A stretch of DNA of 64,000 nt from Tetracladium setigerum (GCA_031472005.1 PZJY01000006.1:1612001-1676000); one strand, 5' to 3'; shown: positions 1 through 11,875, counted from the stretch's first letter. Notes: generated from the letters alone by a model not told the origin. Translations and numbers: made by a program.

Positions 1-566
1 CTAGGTCACAGCATTGGTGGAGCGGCAGCAGCTTCTACCATTCTTGCATCCAGAAAAAATCTCAAGGACAGGAACAAGGGGTTGCTGAAGTGCGGCGCAA
101 ACTTGGATGGTTCCTTCTGGGGCCCTATCATCGAGAAGGGTTTGCCGAGGAACACGGATTTCTTGATCATGTCTTCGGAGAATCGAACAAGGGATATTGA
201 CCCATCGTGGGCCTCTTTCTGGAAGAACTCGAAGGGCGGATTGGAGTTGGAAGTGAAAGTCCTAGGGGCGGGGCATGGGAGTTACAGTGATCAGGATTAT
301 TTGTATGGTGTGTTGGTGAAGTTAGGTGTACTGCAACCAGGTGCTTTGGGCGAAGGGTTTGGCACGATTGATGGAGAACGAATGTTGGATATTGAAGATG
401 CGTATTGTAAGTTTTAGTTCTCGTGATTTGGACTCAACGTGAGGAATTTGTGCTGACTAGCTGAATAGTGACGGCATTTTTTGATCATTGCTTGAAGGGA
501 GAGAAGGAGAAGCTGTTGAATGGGCCGAGCAAGCTGTTCCCTGAGGTGGTGTTTTACTCGAAGTGA
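1..566 (+). CDS. Alpha/beta hydrolase, C-terminal part (PAF-acetylhydrolase-like), cut by window edge
   Basis: The reading frame is open from base 1, so the gene starts outside the window. The first residues contain GHSIGG, the nucleophile elbow (G-x-S-x-G) of serine alpha/beta hydrolases. A later GAGHGSYSD supplies a plausible catalytic histidine. The spacing and the stretch around NLDGSFWGP resemble fungal platelet-activating-factor acetylhydrolase-like and chlorophyllase-like lipases, which hydrolyse ester bonds. One intron is placed at 407-468 (GTAAGT donor, CTGAC branch point, TAG acceptor). The second exon reads LTAFFDHCLKGEK and ends at the TGA at 564-566. The substrate cannot be told. 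A general fungal esterase is an equally fair name. Confidence 0.75.
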
Positions 567-1382
567 GACTGAGAGATGTGGGTTGGTTGAGTTGAACACC
601 TTATTGTTGTTGCACTTTGATATGGACTTTATACTCCTTGTTTTTCAGTGAGGTTGTTTGTCTGATCATCCATTTCTTGATTAGTTTAAGTTCAATCAAC
701 AAAGAATGCGAGCTCCAGTTTATCGCTTAATGCCACTTTTAACGATATGTGTACGACTAGGAACGAGAGGTAAGACACTCAACAACTGTAGAAAGGCTGT
801 GGACTTCAAATAATTATTACCGAATGATAGATCTCTTAAGTCCCCTTGACGCCTCCTCTATTGCGTGTGCATGTCCTACCATATCGTTCAAACGAGATCT
901 CTGGGCCAAGTCAGCGGTCCTCCATCATACCGTCTTATGATCTCCGAACTCACAGCGGATGAGGCTTGTTGCGCGGCTTGGCATTGTGACAGGGATCTTC
1001 GTATTCCATCACAAGTTCCACGCCCAGCTCAATACCATCTCACACAAAGTCGTAACAATGCTTGAAAAATCCCATCCAAGTGTCCGATCAGTCTTACTTG
1101 TGTCGTATCTCGGACTATGTCCTAAATGAACCTTTTTTGTGGCTTTAAGATATAAAAGGTCAATCGAGGTGCCCTCGGTTCCTCTCCTCTCCTCTCATGC
1201 AGGTGACCGTTACACAACAAAGCAACCAAAGTTCGATTTTATTGCAAGAAACTTTCTGATCTGCTCCTTCAAACTCCTGTATTAAATACCACATTGAACC
1301 CCACAAGCCTAAGCTGGGAGGAAAATCTCTGAAAATTCACCATCAATCATCAAACAGTTGGAAGTCGGCATCGCAAGCCAAG
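567..1382. other. Intergenic: 3' flank of hydrolase and promoter of RTA1-like gene
   Basis: No convincing coding sequence was seen. The right part is pyrimidine-rich (repeated CTCCT around 1182-1196) and holds a TATA-like element, as expected for the promoter and 5' UTR of the next gene. Confidence 0.5.
1151..1157 (+). promoter_or_regulatory. TATA-box-like element
   Basis: TATAAAA lies about 230 bases upstream of the RTA1-like start codon and just before a pyrimidine-rich stretch, a common arrangement for fungal stress-inducible promoters. The assignment rests on sequence match only. Confidence 0.35.
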
Positions 1383-2584
1383 ATGGAAACTGGAGAGTAT
1401 GGTATGTTCACTTCAAGTATGCTTTATCTTACAAGGGGCTAATTTTCAACCAGTTGATGGTAGTTACTGGTTCTACGCCCCAAACAAAGGTGCTCCGGTA
1501 GCTTTCGCCATTCTCTTTGCTATATCCGTGATTTGGCACGTCTACCAATGTGTGTAAGTCATGAGCTATTCCCAAATCTACTTTTCAAAGCACTCTCTAA
1601 TGTTATACTTAGTCACTACGAATGCTGGAAAGTAACAGGCTTGCTGCCATGGTCAGGTCTACTTTTTGTCGCCGGCTTCATCCTTCGTGAAATAGGGGCG
1701 TTTCATTATGACAACCTCAAGATATTCATTTCGAGCATCGTCCTTGTTTATGCAGCACCGTATGTCCCTGCCCTTATACATCATTGTTTCCACACTTACA
1801 CCAAATCAGTCCTGTCTATGAACTCAATAATTATTTTAACCTTTCTCGGATTCTCTACTACGTCCCCTACGAATCTCCCCTGCATCCAGGTCGAGTCATT
1901 GTGGTCTTTGGATTCATTTCCGCCGTAATCGAAGCACTAAATGCAAATGGTGCAATCCTGGTCACCAACTCTTCTCTTTCCCAAAAAAAACAGAACACCG
2001 GCAAATCCCTTTTAAAGGCAGCACTTCTGCTTCAGGTCGGTATCCTGTGCTCCTTCGTCTACCTAGCGGCCTACTTCCAGAAGAAATGCAAGAAAGCCGG
2101 CGTCCTCCCCCAAAACCTCGTCGCAGTCCTGCATACTCTCTACATCTCCTCCGCATTGATCGGTGCGCGCACCATCTTTCGCACGGTCGAGTATTTCGTC
2201 ATCTCTGACCTCAACTTTTACATCATGGACGATCCGAATCAAGTCAGTGTGCTCTTGCGATACGAATGGTACTTTTGGGTTTTCGAGGCATCGCTCATGG
2301 TCGCCAACTCGTTGTTGTTGAATTTCAGGCATCCGATGAGGTTCTTGCCGAGGAATGTTAATATTTATCTTGCGCAGGATGGCGTTACAGAGGTGGTGGG
2401 ACCGGGATATCTGGATCAGAGGTCATTCTGGGTTACAATTCTTGATCCGTTTGATATAGCTGGTATGTTTATGTCAAACAAGAGTAGACAAGATAGGTTT
2501 TGGGAGACACATACTGAGGGTAGGAGTGAGGCTGTGGAGCCGGCGGTGTTGTCAGCGAACGGGAGGAAGGGTGAGCAAGTTTGA
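1383..2584 (+). CDS. RTA1-like lipid-translocating/stress membrane protein
   Basis: Four exons code for 346 residues. Introns are at 1402-1453, 1554-1612 and 1760-1809, and phases agree at each junction. The protein opens with YWFYAPNKGAPVAFAILF and has seven or so hydrophobic segments. The motifs LREIGAF, ILYYVPYESPLHPGRV and the FRTVEYF segment are those of the fungal RTA1/RTM1/RSB1 family. Members span the plasma membrane seven times and are linked to resistance to toxic lipids, sterol drugs and sphingoid bases. The last exon (1810-2584) carries most of the protein and ends in a polar cytoplasmic tail. Family assignment is firm. The specific substrate is unknown. Confidence 0.9.
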
Positions 2585-3086
2585 ACTGAGAAACTCCTCA
2601 TAACTTTTTATTATGTTTCGTTTACTTTTGACTCAGATACAGCACGGCCAGGAGTCATCATGTTATTTATTCAGAACATTAGAATCATTGCTTTCTAGAA
2701 TATTGAAGTTTTTCTCCACATTTAGCCAAGTCCTTTCCAGACTTTCTCGGCGTTCTAGTTCCATCATTTACTGCTCGGAGCCCAATCATGTTCTCAATTA
2801 GAAAACCTCTCCTTGAGGCCAAGAATACCCAGTGACTTGATATAAAAAAACACTCGTCTCGTATAGTTTTGTGAACATGATACTACGAGTTTGTGTTTTC
2901 CCTACTCGGTGTCTGATCTGCGGGGTACGTAAGTCTCTTTCATCCACGATATGTACTGTGACTGACCATTTCAAACACAATCTTAAAATCTCGAATATTT
3001 GATTTCTTGCGTTCTTATCTAACATAAATATATTCTCTGATTGCGAGACAAGTTTTAAAACCTTCAACCCTCTTCTTAAACCAATT
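2585..3086. other. Intergenic, RTA1-like to WD40 gene
   Basis: AT-rich spacer with no supported feature. It should hold the 3' end of the RTA1-like gene and the promoter of the WD40 gene. Confidence 0.5.
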
Positions 3087-4386
3087 ATGACCACTTCAGC
3101 CGAAAATCCTGCTCCACTGACAAGCACAACTCTCACCTCCCCAAACGGCGTAGTCACGGCCTTCCATATTACCTCCCCTCTCAATGTGGAGCACAGGATT
3201 TTCATTGCTCTCGACAGCAAACGGCTTTCGGTCCTAGATAGTCAAGGGACAAATGAGAAAAATATAGACCTGGATGGAGAACACGTAACGTGGGCGATTA
3301 CCTCCTGGCAAGACGAGTGGTTTGCTACCGGTGGCGGGGAGGGGGATATTATTGTTTGGAATTTGAAAACCCTGTAAGTTCAGTGTCCTTATGGTCCCTT
3401 TTTTTTAATCAACTCTAGACTTTAAATTTCTCTCTCCATCATTTCGTCATAAACATTCCAGAAGCTCAGAAGCTCATTCTCTTCCCCTAGCAAGAAAACA
3501 CATACCCTCCTAGGCCACACTTCTACAGTCCGCTGTCTCCAACCCTCCTCACGCACAACTCTCATCTCTTCATCTCGAGATACCACCATTCGGATCTGGG
3601 ACATCTCCCTCCCAACTGCAATCTGCACCACCACTCTCACCGGTCACACGGCCACAATTCGCTCTCTTTCTCTCCAGGGAAATCTCCTGATCTCAGGAGC
3701 ATATGAAAACAGGCCTCGAATCTGGGATTTAGTTACGAAAGAGTGTAAGCACGTGTTGGAGGGACACACAGATAAGATATATGTCGTAAAGGTGGATGAT
3801 GAGGTGGCGCTTACCGGGAGTGCAGATTGCACGGTGAGAGTTTGGGATGTTGGAACTGGGTGAGATTTGCCTTTTATATATTCACACACAGAGAGAAGCC
3901 TACATGTTGTTTTTAGCTGAACTGACTTGATACAGTGAGAAGTTGGCGACACTCACGAGCACCGGGTTAATCACCAATATTCTCATCGCTCCTACTGTTG
4001 TCATCGCGACGACCAATATAGGAACTCTCCAAATTTGGTCACGCGCAAACTATGCTATTCTTCATACTATACAAGCTCACTCCAACGCGATCGTGGCCAT
4101 GGAAAATAGTTCGTTGGGAGAGCAGGTAGTTACAGGGAGTTCGGATGGAAGTGTGAAGGTGTGGGATGTAGGGAATGGGAGACTGGTGAGGGAGCTGGTG
4201 AAAAACAAAGAGGCTGTTTGGAATGTAGGAACATTTGGCAATGATGAGAAGAGTATTGTTGCTGCATTTGGGAGGGATGGGCAGGTGGTTGTTGAGGTGA
4301 GTCTTTTCTGATTTCCCATGAATTGTGAAGATGCTGATTTGAGTAAATAGACTTGGAGCCTAGAGGGTTCTGTAGTGGTGTCTTAG
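3087..4386 (+). CDS. WD40-repeat protein related to F-box/WD proteins, without F-box
   Basis: Four exons code for 357 residues, with introns at 3374-3469, 3860-3935 and 4297-4350. The first AG available for intron 1 (3460-3461) leads to an early stop, so the second (3468-3469) is used. Repeat ends such as IIVWNLKT, IRIWDIS, PRIWDLVT, VRVWDVGTG and VKVWDVGNG and the preceding GH dipeptides mark about six WD40 blades filling nearly the whole protein, so a single beta-propeller is expected. The blades most resemble those of Cdc4/Met30-type substrate receptors, but there is no F-box and no room for one before the start codon. It is probably a scaffold. The partner is unknown. Confidence 0.85.
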
Positions 4387-5122
4387 TTTTGAAAGCCAAG
4401 GAGTTTTGAGGTCCCTTTCCTATTCTTATTGAGAGATAAATGTATCGACACAGTAGTGCTGGTAGTTTTTGAAGCGAGTGAGATCCAATATTTAGTTGTG
4501 CCCAAAAGAAACCGAGAACGAGTCAACGAAAATCAGGTCTCCGATCTTGTTTCTTCTTATCTTGAGTCTCTATGTTTATCTAGTTAAAAATCTAACGATT
4601 TACGACTGTCTCTCATCTTGAGAGGTTTACTCGCTTAATCTTCCCCTGTATGTGGTGAGAACATTATTCTAGCAAGTCCTCTTCATGCAGGCGTCCACCA
4701 ACCTGTGCCTCCCGCAAACATACGATCCTCCAAACACCAACCCAATAGAAATTTGCTCAATAGGCTCACTTATCAACTTACCACACCAAGAAAGGTGATC
4801 GATAAGGAGATAGTAGGAAGCCAAGTAATTGAGGTTCTACGAGCCAAAGATCAGCGATGGTTCGCCAAGAGAACGTGGATCTTTTTATCTGCTCATTCTC
4901 TCTCAACATCGTGATTCGACGATATTCGAGCATGAGAACAATTGTAGGAATTGTACTATGGAGTTCTCTATAAGTCAGGTTGTTTTTGTCGACTTTTGAA
5001 TTTCGTTTTGTTTCTGTTCACCAGTTCTAACATTGATAAGTGACGCACGTTTTTCGTTGGCATTTCTGGGGCAGGGTCATCGTTCTTGGATTATTGCAAC
5101 TATCAAAAAATAAATACTCAAG
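4387..5122. other. Intergenic: promoter and 5' UTR of copper transporter gene
   Basis: No coding sequence is supported here. The region contains a copper-response-like element (4752-4759) and a one-mismatch relative near 4888-4895. Confidence 0.5.
4752..4759 (+). promoter_or_regulatory. Copper-response-like element TTTGCTCA
   Basis: TTTGCTCA matches TTTGC(T/G)C(A/G), the site bound by yeast Mac1 and related fungal copper-sensing factors that switch on CTR genes in copper shortage. It lies about 370 bases before the start codon of a Ctr-type copper transporter. A near match, TCTGCTCA, sits about 136 bases downstream. An 8-mer can occur by chance. The context is what makes it worth listing. 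Confidence 0.4.
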
Positions 5123-6018
5123 ATGGATATGAGCCATGCAACATCCACTGCCATGGACATGGCAATGGGAACTGCGACCGCCAGCTCATCAGCATCAACT
5201 TCCCCAGCAGCTGCATCAATGAGTATGGGCATGGGAGGAGGGTGCAAGATTTCCGTAAGTGTCGCTTAACATAGCACACTCTCCCAAACAAACACAAACC
5301 AGAAAAATCCTAACAACCACACCCCAATCAGATGTTATGGAACTGGACAGTAATCGATTCCTGCTTCATCGCGCGCTCCTGGCACATCAAATCCTAACAA
5401 CCACACCCCAATCAGATGTTATGGAACTGGACAGTAATCGATTCCTGCTTCATCGCGCGCTCCTGGCACATCAAATCCAAAGGCATGTTCGCCGGCTCCT
5501 GCATCGGTGTCGTCCTCCTCGTCATGATGCTCGAATTGCTCCGGCGTTCCAGTCAGGAGTACGACCGCTATCTGATTCGTCGACATCGCGCTTCCTCCCA
5601 ATCTACCCCTATCGTCTCCTCCTCCACTACCAACAACGGTGATAAGAAATCTTCCAGTGATGGTGAAGGTTCGAACACTCAGATCCACGCTCACTCGCTA
5701 GTTTCTGCAACCCCATTCCGACCTTCGCTTGTTCAGCAAGCTGTTAGAGCTACCTTGCACATGGTTCAATTCACCATTGCGTACTTTGTGATGTTGTTGG
5801 CTATGTATTATAATGGATACATTATTATATCTATTATAATTGGGGCTTGGCTGGGTGCTTTTGTGTTTTCGTGGCAGACGCTCGATATAGGGTATGTAAA
5901 ATCTTTAATTTCTGCCTTGGATGGATCTAGATTTCAAACCTTGAGTGATTATTGGGCTGGGCTAATTCTATGATGTGACAGTGGACCAAAAGAAGATGCG
6001 AGCTACTGCTGTGGTTGA
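5123..6018 (+). CDS. Ctr-type copper transporter
   Basis: Three exons code for 214 residues: 5123-5254, 5416-5891 and 5982-6018. The N-terminus is rich in methionine motifs (MDMSHA, MDMAMG, MSMGMGGG), typical of extracellular Cu(I)-binding Mets. Three membrane segments follow. The second carries the M-x3-M of the Ctr pore (MLLAM) and the third the packing motif G-x3-G (GAWLG). The short last exon ends in SYCCG, like the Cys-rich tails that hand copper to chaperones. The product should import Cu(I) at the plasma or vacuolar membrane as a trimer. An exact 84-bp tandem duplication doubles the acceptor of intron 1 and the start of exon 2. Only use of the second acceptor (before 5416) avoids an early stop. 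Confidence 0.9.
5305..5478 (+). repeat. Exact 84-bp tandem duplication over an intron/exon junction
   Basis: Bases 5305-5388 are repeated exactly at 5389-5472, and the first six bases recur again to 5478. Each unit contains a branch-point-like CTAAC, the acceptor AATCAG and the first 63 bases of exon 2 of the copper transporter. The unit length is a multiple of three. In the first copy the exon frame runs straight into TAA. Confidence 0.95.
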
Positions 6019-7219
6019 AAAGGATGAGGATGAGTATACGACTTTTGGTGTTGTCATGAATTTAGCCTCAAGTTGGTTGAGAGACAAGCGAGGACGAGCT
6101 AGTGGCGAGGAAGAAGAGAAGACAACAAGATACCCTATCAATAATCAAACGGCTTGGATAATCCGCAATCACGGCTCCTCCCGCCATGATGATGACATAC
6201 TTGATGCACTTTTCTAATCACATCGTTTCGTTCTCGTGTTGAAAGAAAGTACAGACCCTCTCTCCACCGTGATTGTATCCGTCCCGTATTATCCGACTCC
6301 TACCGTGTCCCCTCTTCACTTCCACAAAGCAAAAGACAAAGAAGCCAGATTTGTTCCAACAATCCAGCATATAAAATCCATCATCTTCTCAGCTCCTGTG
6401 TCAAAATCTGACCCAGTATTTCTTCCTTTTGGAAACGGAAGTCTCCCAGATTCATCTCCGATTGAAACCCAACCACCACCCACCTACCCCGAAAACCCAA
6501 ATGCAACCTGTCTCCTGTCAACTCCCTGCCACCTGCATGCAATCTGCGTGAAGATCCACAGTAAAAGCACCCTTCGTACATACATGTAGCAGGCATATCT
6601 TAGATCATTAAGGATCTCCTCTGCATAGACTATAAGATTACCAAATATGATGAATCGCCCAGAACCGGAAATTAACAATCAAAAGACCCCTATTCATGTA
6701 CCCCACCATGGCACCACCGGAATGCGGATTTGCATCTATGAATAGAGTGGAAGGAGAGGGTCTGAGGGAGGGGTGGTAATCGGGATAAAGGTACAATCTA
6801 TTTTCAGGGTTGTGGGTGGAGAGGAGGAGAGGGGAAAATGGTAAGCTGGGAAAGAAGGTGGACTTTCAGTTTTGATCAGGAGAGAACTTAGGTATAGTAG
6901 ATTTACGAGTTTTTGGGAAACAGAGTTGATAGGAACAGTGGTACTTCTGGCTTATTATTGAAAACTTGCAGATCTCTCTTGCATACCTACCTAGCTATGA
7001 TACATTTTTAGCCACTAACAATGCGCGACACCTTAGTCTATCCCAGATGCTTTAACCCTTTCTTTAACGCCATTCAATGCAATGCCCGAATTATCCCCAG
7101 ATACTTTTGCCAGCACTCTCTCCATACGCCCTGACTCCATTATTCCCCGTGGGTATAGTATAAACCAACAAAAAGCACACGCACAGTAAACCAAACACCA
7201 ACAAATAGCAAAGCAACGA
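6019..7219. other. Intergenic, convergent 3' flanks
   Basis: This spacer lies between the copper transporter and the minus-strand membrane protein gene. It contains purine-rich GGAGAGG stretches near 6750-6850. No supported gene was seen. Confidence 0.5.
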
Positions 7220-8257
7220 TCAAGCATCCTCCAGAACACCCTTTCTTGACTTCCTCACCACCGACATAAGCTTCTCGCTCAACACACTAACGCTCTTACT
7301 ATGCTTTGGCACATGTACAATCTTTCTTTTCTCCCCTTTATTCAATGTTCCCACTCGAATAATCTGCGGTCGTTCCTGCATTTCCTTCTGCCTTTCCCTG
7401 TTCTGCCTCGCCTGCACATCACTCACAATGCGATCGATACTCGTCTTCCTCATAAACGGCTCAATCGGGATCGGTGGTATAGGGCCCTCTTCCTGCTGAT
7501 CCACCATTTCGCGAAACAAACTACTCGAAGGCGAGGGAGACGGCGGGACTTGTCTGATAGATGAATGAGCCTCGTCGAATTTCGAACTTCTCGAACTGGC
7601 ATTCGGGAATCGTGCGTTCATCTCAGAGACGAAAACCGAGGTCGGCACATGCATTTGCATGCTCATGGCTGTAGCAGGACGGATTTCAAAGCTGAGCGAG
7701 CGAACGCTTGATATCGAGTCTGAGCGGCGGTGTTCGGGGAGCTGTTTGATCGTCGTGGTCTGGTTGGTCCGCTGACTTCGGTTTCTTCGTAGGAGCCATC
7801 AAACATCCACTTTAGCAGAGGTTAGCAGGTTATTCTAGAAGAATTTTGGAAGAATGCGGCTGGTTGGCTCCAGAAAGATTTGTTTTATACGCACAAACGG
7901 ATTTGAGGTTCCTCCTCTCATAGCCGTCCCAACTGATGCGTGCCTTCCGTGTGTCATTCTTCTCGTAGGAGGTCGATAGTCTTGCTGTGTAAAAACCAGA
8001 CTTCTTGGTGGCTGACCATTGAGGTGATCATTGTAGCCAAGATAGTAGATTGACTGGCTGGCAACACTTTGTATCTCCAACTGCTCCCTCAGTATGCGCC
8101 TCTTGCGCCGGCGGCGGCAGAGAAGAACTACAACCAGAACGCAAATTATTACGTAGAGGCCACCGATACTTCCTCCTATTACCGCTCCCTTGTTGATTTT
8201 CGTTTTCAGGTTGGGGAAATCGTCCGAGGACCGTCTTCGGTGTTGAATTGAAGGCAT
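7220..8257 (-). CDS. Single-pass membrane protein of unknown function
   Basis: Two exons, 8257-7895 and 7771-7220, code for 304 residues with an in-phase intron (GTGCGT donor, GTCAG acceptor). Residues around 25-45 form one strong membrane helix (GAVIGGSIGGLYVIICVLVV) followed at once by a stop-transfer cluster CRRRRKRR. The rest is a Ser/Pro/Arg-rich, probably disordered cytoplasmic tail containing PPSPSPSSS and a basic charged end. Only a short N-terminal segment lies outside. The frame is also open upstream to an ATG at 8377, so the true start could be there or in an unseen upstream exon. Such wall-sensor-like or mucin-like single-TM proteins are common in these fungi. I recognise no family. 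Confidence 0.6.
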
Positions 8258-9649
8258 TACGATTACGAAGCCTTCTGGCAAGCAGCATGAGATGTGTGGG
8301 AAAAGGTAAAACGAGTAGGCGTATGTGGTAGAGTAGAATTCCACAACATCGAGCAAAGATAGAAACTTCTCAAACACACGAGAACCACTTTGCAGGAATC
8401 AAAGAGGCTGTGAATGGATATAAAAAGAAGAGACATGGCATGTATAATGAAAGGGAAGCTCGGGTCAGCATGAAAAGAGATATTGAGTTAAGACTATCGC
8501 GTCTAATCGCGTTGCTGAATGCGATCAATCAAGTGGTCATACAATAAAAAGAACCAGGAAACCCCTGGGGTGAGACCTTTCCACGGTCGTGGGAGATTTT
8601 CAAGTCCCATCAGAATGATCAGATATCGTGGAGTCTATCCACTTGTACGGATGACAACCTTGTGTGTGGGTACAGAGAAGAGGTTTGCATTGAGGCACGA
8701 CCTTTTTTTTCTGCTGGGAATAACGCGGCGAAATAAGGACAGGGTGGAGTCATGAAATGCGAAGCAAATCCTTTGCACTTCCTCTGGAGACTGAACATCT
8801 CCGGCTCTCGGTTGACAGCTTCTCGCATATCCGAGCTCATATCATCTTGGATGAGAAGGCGCTCGTCTTCTCATCAAAAGAAACGACCGGGGGCATGAAA
8901 TCGCTAGTCCGCGAAGAAACAAACAAGAGCAGCGCACCAATCGAGTTTAAGTCGGGGTTGAGAGCCTACAAAGTTCCGAGGATGTGAGACAGGTGGGAGA
9001 CATGTTGGTTGCGAAGAAGCAACAAAGACGCAACGAGGGTTGTCATGGACAACGGAACAGTACAGTCAGTAGACAGTAGTAGAGGGGGGTTGAAGGTGAG
9101 GATATACTCCCGCTCCAAAAAGTGGTGTAGGTGGGTGGTGGTTGTGGTTGTTGGTTGATGGGTTGAGGTGGGTGGTGCACGCAGCTGAACCGTTGCCGGT
9201 GTCCACAACCGACCCATCACTCCAATCACAACCAACCGCCAACCACCAACCACTGTAATCACCAACCAACCCCTCACACATCAGCAATCGAGGGAGAGGG
9301 AGGGGGCGGCTGAGAGCTTCTCTTGCTGCAAGGCGGATTGAATGTCCTGATTCTCACTTCTTCCTGATTTCCAACCACAGAGATATTTCGCCACATTCCA
9401 GGACGACGAAAGAAGAAGAACAACAGCAGCAGCAACCAATATATAATCTCCGCATCACTGACTTAAAACCTCTGCTCACTGTCCTGAAGAGAGAGAGAGC
9501 GGTATATCACATCACCCCTCCTTCTCTTCCTCCCCCTCGGGTGGAAAGCTTATCGTGCTTGCCAAACACCTTTCTCCCTCCTCCTCCTCCATCCTAAAAC
9601 TTCCTTTCAAAGCTTCGACGTTCGAACTTCAAGCTTCACGTCCGCGACG
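8258..9649. other. Intergenic, divergent promoters of membrane protein and kinase genes
   Basis: No supported coding sequence was seen. It includes GGTGGGTGGTGGTTG-type low-complexity sequence near 9120-9260 and long CT-rich tracts from 9505 to 9600, just before the kinase start, as often seen in fungal promoters. Confidence 0.5.
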
Positions 9650-10970
9650 ATGAGTTGGCAACAAGAGAGCGCGCCGCCTGCGAAACCCGCAATCCAGGCA
9701 TGCCGATACAAAACTGGAAAGACACTGGGAGCCGGCTCTTATTCCGTGGTGAAGGAATGCGTGCACATCGACACAGGCCGATACTATGCCGCCAAAGTAA
9801 TCAACAAGCGACTGATGGCAGGACGAGAACATATGGTATAGTTTCAATTCCTGTCGGCGCAGAGGGAGTCTGCTAATGACCGTCAAGGTTCGCAATGAAA
9901 TTGCAGTCCTAAAGAAAGTATCTATGGGCCACCAAAACATTCTCACCCTGGTCGACTACTTCGAGACAATGAACAACCTCTACCTTGTCACTGATCTTGC
10001 CTTGGGAGGAGAGCTCTTTGATCGAATTTGTCGCAAAGGCTCATACTACGAATCTGATGCCGCAGACCTGATCCGCGCAACCCTCTCGGCCGTAGCTTAC
10101 CTGCACGACCACGGGATCGTGCATCGAGATCTCAAACCCGAAAATCTACTTTTCAGAACGCCAGAAGACAATGCCGATCTATTGATTGCAGATTTTGGCC
10201 TAAGCAGGATAATGGATGAGGAGCAGTTCCACGTTTTGACCACAACTTGTGGTACTCCAGGCTACATGGCGCCAGAGATCTTCAAGAAAACTGGACATGG
10301 AAAGCCAGTGGATATTTGGGCTATTGGCGTCATAACATATTTCCTCCTCTGCGGGTACACACCCTTTGACCGAGAGTCGAATTTGGAGGAAATGCAAGCA
10401 ATTTTGGTTGCAGATTACAGCTTCACACCTATTGAATACTGGCGGGGCGTCAGCTTGCAGGCACGAGAATTCATCAAGCGCTGCCTGACTGTTGATCCGA
10501 CCAAACGGCTGTCAGCATATGAAGCCCTATCGCATCCCTTCGTCACTGGTGAAGCCGCAACACAAGGCCAGGATGGCAAGGGCAGTGATCTGTTACCTGT
10601 TGTCAAGAAGAACTTCAACGCTAGAAGAACACTGCATGCTGCAATTGATACTGTCCGAGCGATCAATAAACTTCGAGAAGGTCAATCAGGCATGATGGAT
10701 GGTGTGGAATCAAAAAATCCTGATCGAGGTGCCAAACCGTTCCCATTCCCATCTGAAGATTCAGCTGTCGTATTTGGTGATGGGCAAATGGATCACGATT
10801 CTGGATATATGACGAGTGGACAAGCAGGATCCGACGTGCCTATGAAGGGCGTAGAGCGCAACTCCGGGCAAGGACAAACAGAAGCGCAGATCGAAGCACA
10901 GCAACGCAAAATTGCCGAGACCACAAAAGGATTGTGGAGTGCTTCAATCTCGAAGATCAATAACCGATGA
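9650..10970 (+). CDS. Calcium/calmodulin-dependent protein kinase (CaMK I type)
   Basis: Two exons (9650-9835 and 9888-10970) code for 422 residues. The kinase domain starts at about residue 20 with the Gly loop GAGSYSVV. The ATP-binding lysine is in YAAKVINK, HRDLKPEN lies at about 141, DFG at about 164-166, and the activation loop has LTTTCGTPGYMAPE. The GGELFDRI segment and the HGKPVDIWAIGV motif are those of the CaMK group. After the catalytic domain, a basic amphipathic stretch around 303-328 (RRTLHAAIDTVRAINKLR) fits the autoinhibitory/calmodulin-binding helix. The activation-loop Thr at about 180-182 would be the target of a CaMKK. The length is normal for fungal CmkA/CmkB kinases. Which paralogue it is cannot be settled here. 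Confidence 0.92.
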
Positions 10971-11875
10971 GTTGGCGATCTGCTAAAGTCGATTTTACTG
11001 GTTCTTGACTTTTCTTAGCGGCTATTTTCCTGTGGAAGGGAGTTTGTGTTATCTGCGATTGTTGGGAAGGAAGTTTTTGTTGGAGTGAATGGGCTTTGGA
11101 AATCATGGTCATAGAAATCTGGATCAATGAGTACCTAGATGATGGATGGATGATTATGCTGGCTGGATAAAAAGTCGTGATTGTTTATTGAGTCCGACTC
11201 TGCTTGTCTTTTATTTGTCGAGGCGAGGGTTTTGAGATTATACGTAAAACCAGCTTTGCTCCGAAGTTCGCGTATCCTAATATTCAGGAAATAGCGAGAT
11301 ATTGACGAGATATTACGGCTTTCAAGTGTGCGATTGGACATGGGTTTTCGAATAATCATGAAGTGCGTTAATTATCCTGTTTCCACTCGATACTTGGTTT
11401 GTTCCCAGATTTGTAAGTTCTGTTATGGTATCGATCAATTTGTTCGTGCCGAGATCAGTAATCTTCTCCCTTGCTTAGAAAGAACAGTCAGGCTACTGCA
11501 ATTGTCGTCTGTTAAATATGCAATGGTTGTACTGAATGCATCTTAAGTCCTTCTTACTCCGATGAATCATTTCCCTTGCTGTATTGGTCTTACTCAGAAG
11601 TTGGCTGGCACCTGATGGAAGGCAATAGGTCAGCACCAAAGGATCCTCGTCATACAAGCTACCACCAGCTTTTTGATATTGAAGATTTGAAATCAAGTTC
11701 GGAAAAGAGGAGTTTTAGTAAATAAAGCAACTCGCAACTTGGAAGGAGTATATTAAGATGTGTTGGCCATCCGACCTTCATTCTTCTGGAATCACACACA
11801 AATTCCAACCCAGCTCAAGCCATTTTCAATTAATGTTTAAGCCCTTCACTCCAGCTCATCATAAACACAACAGAA
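10971..11875. other. Intergenic, kinase to GFA gene
   Basis: Spacer with no supported gene or repeat. Confidence 0.5.

Noticed and set aside
6236..6589. 117-residue reading frame after the copper transporter
   Set aside because: Composition is like random UTR sequence and there are no motifs. It probably lies in the 3' flank.
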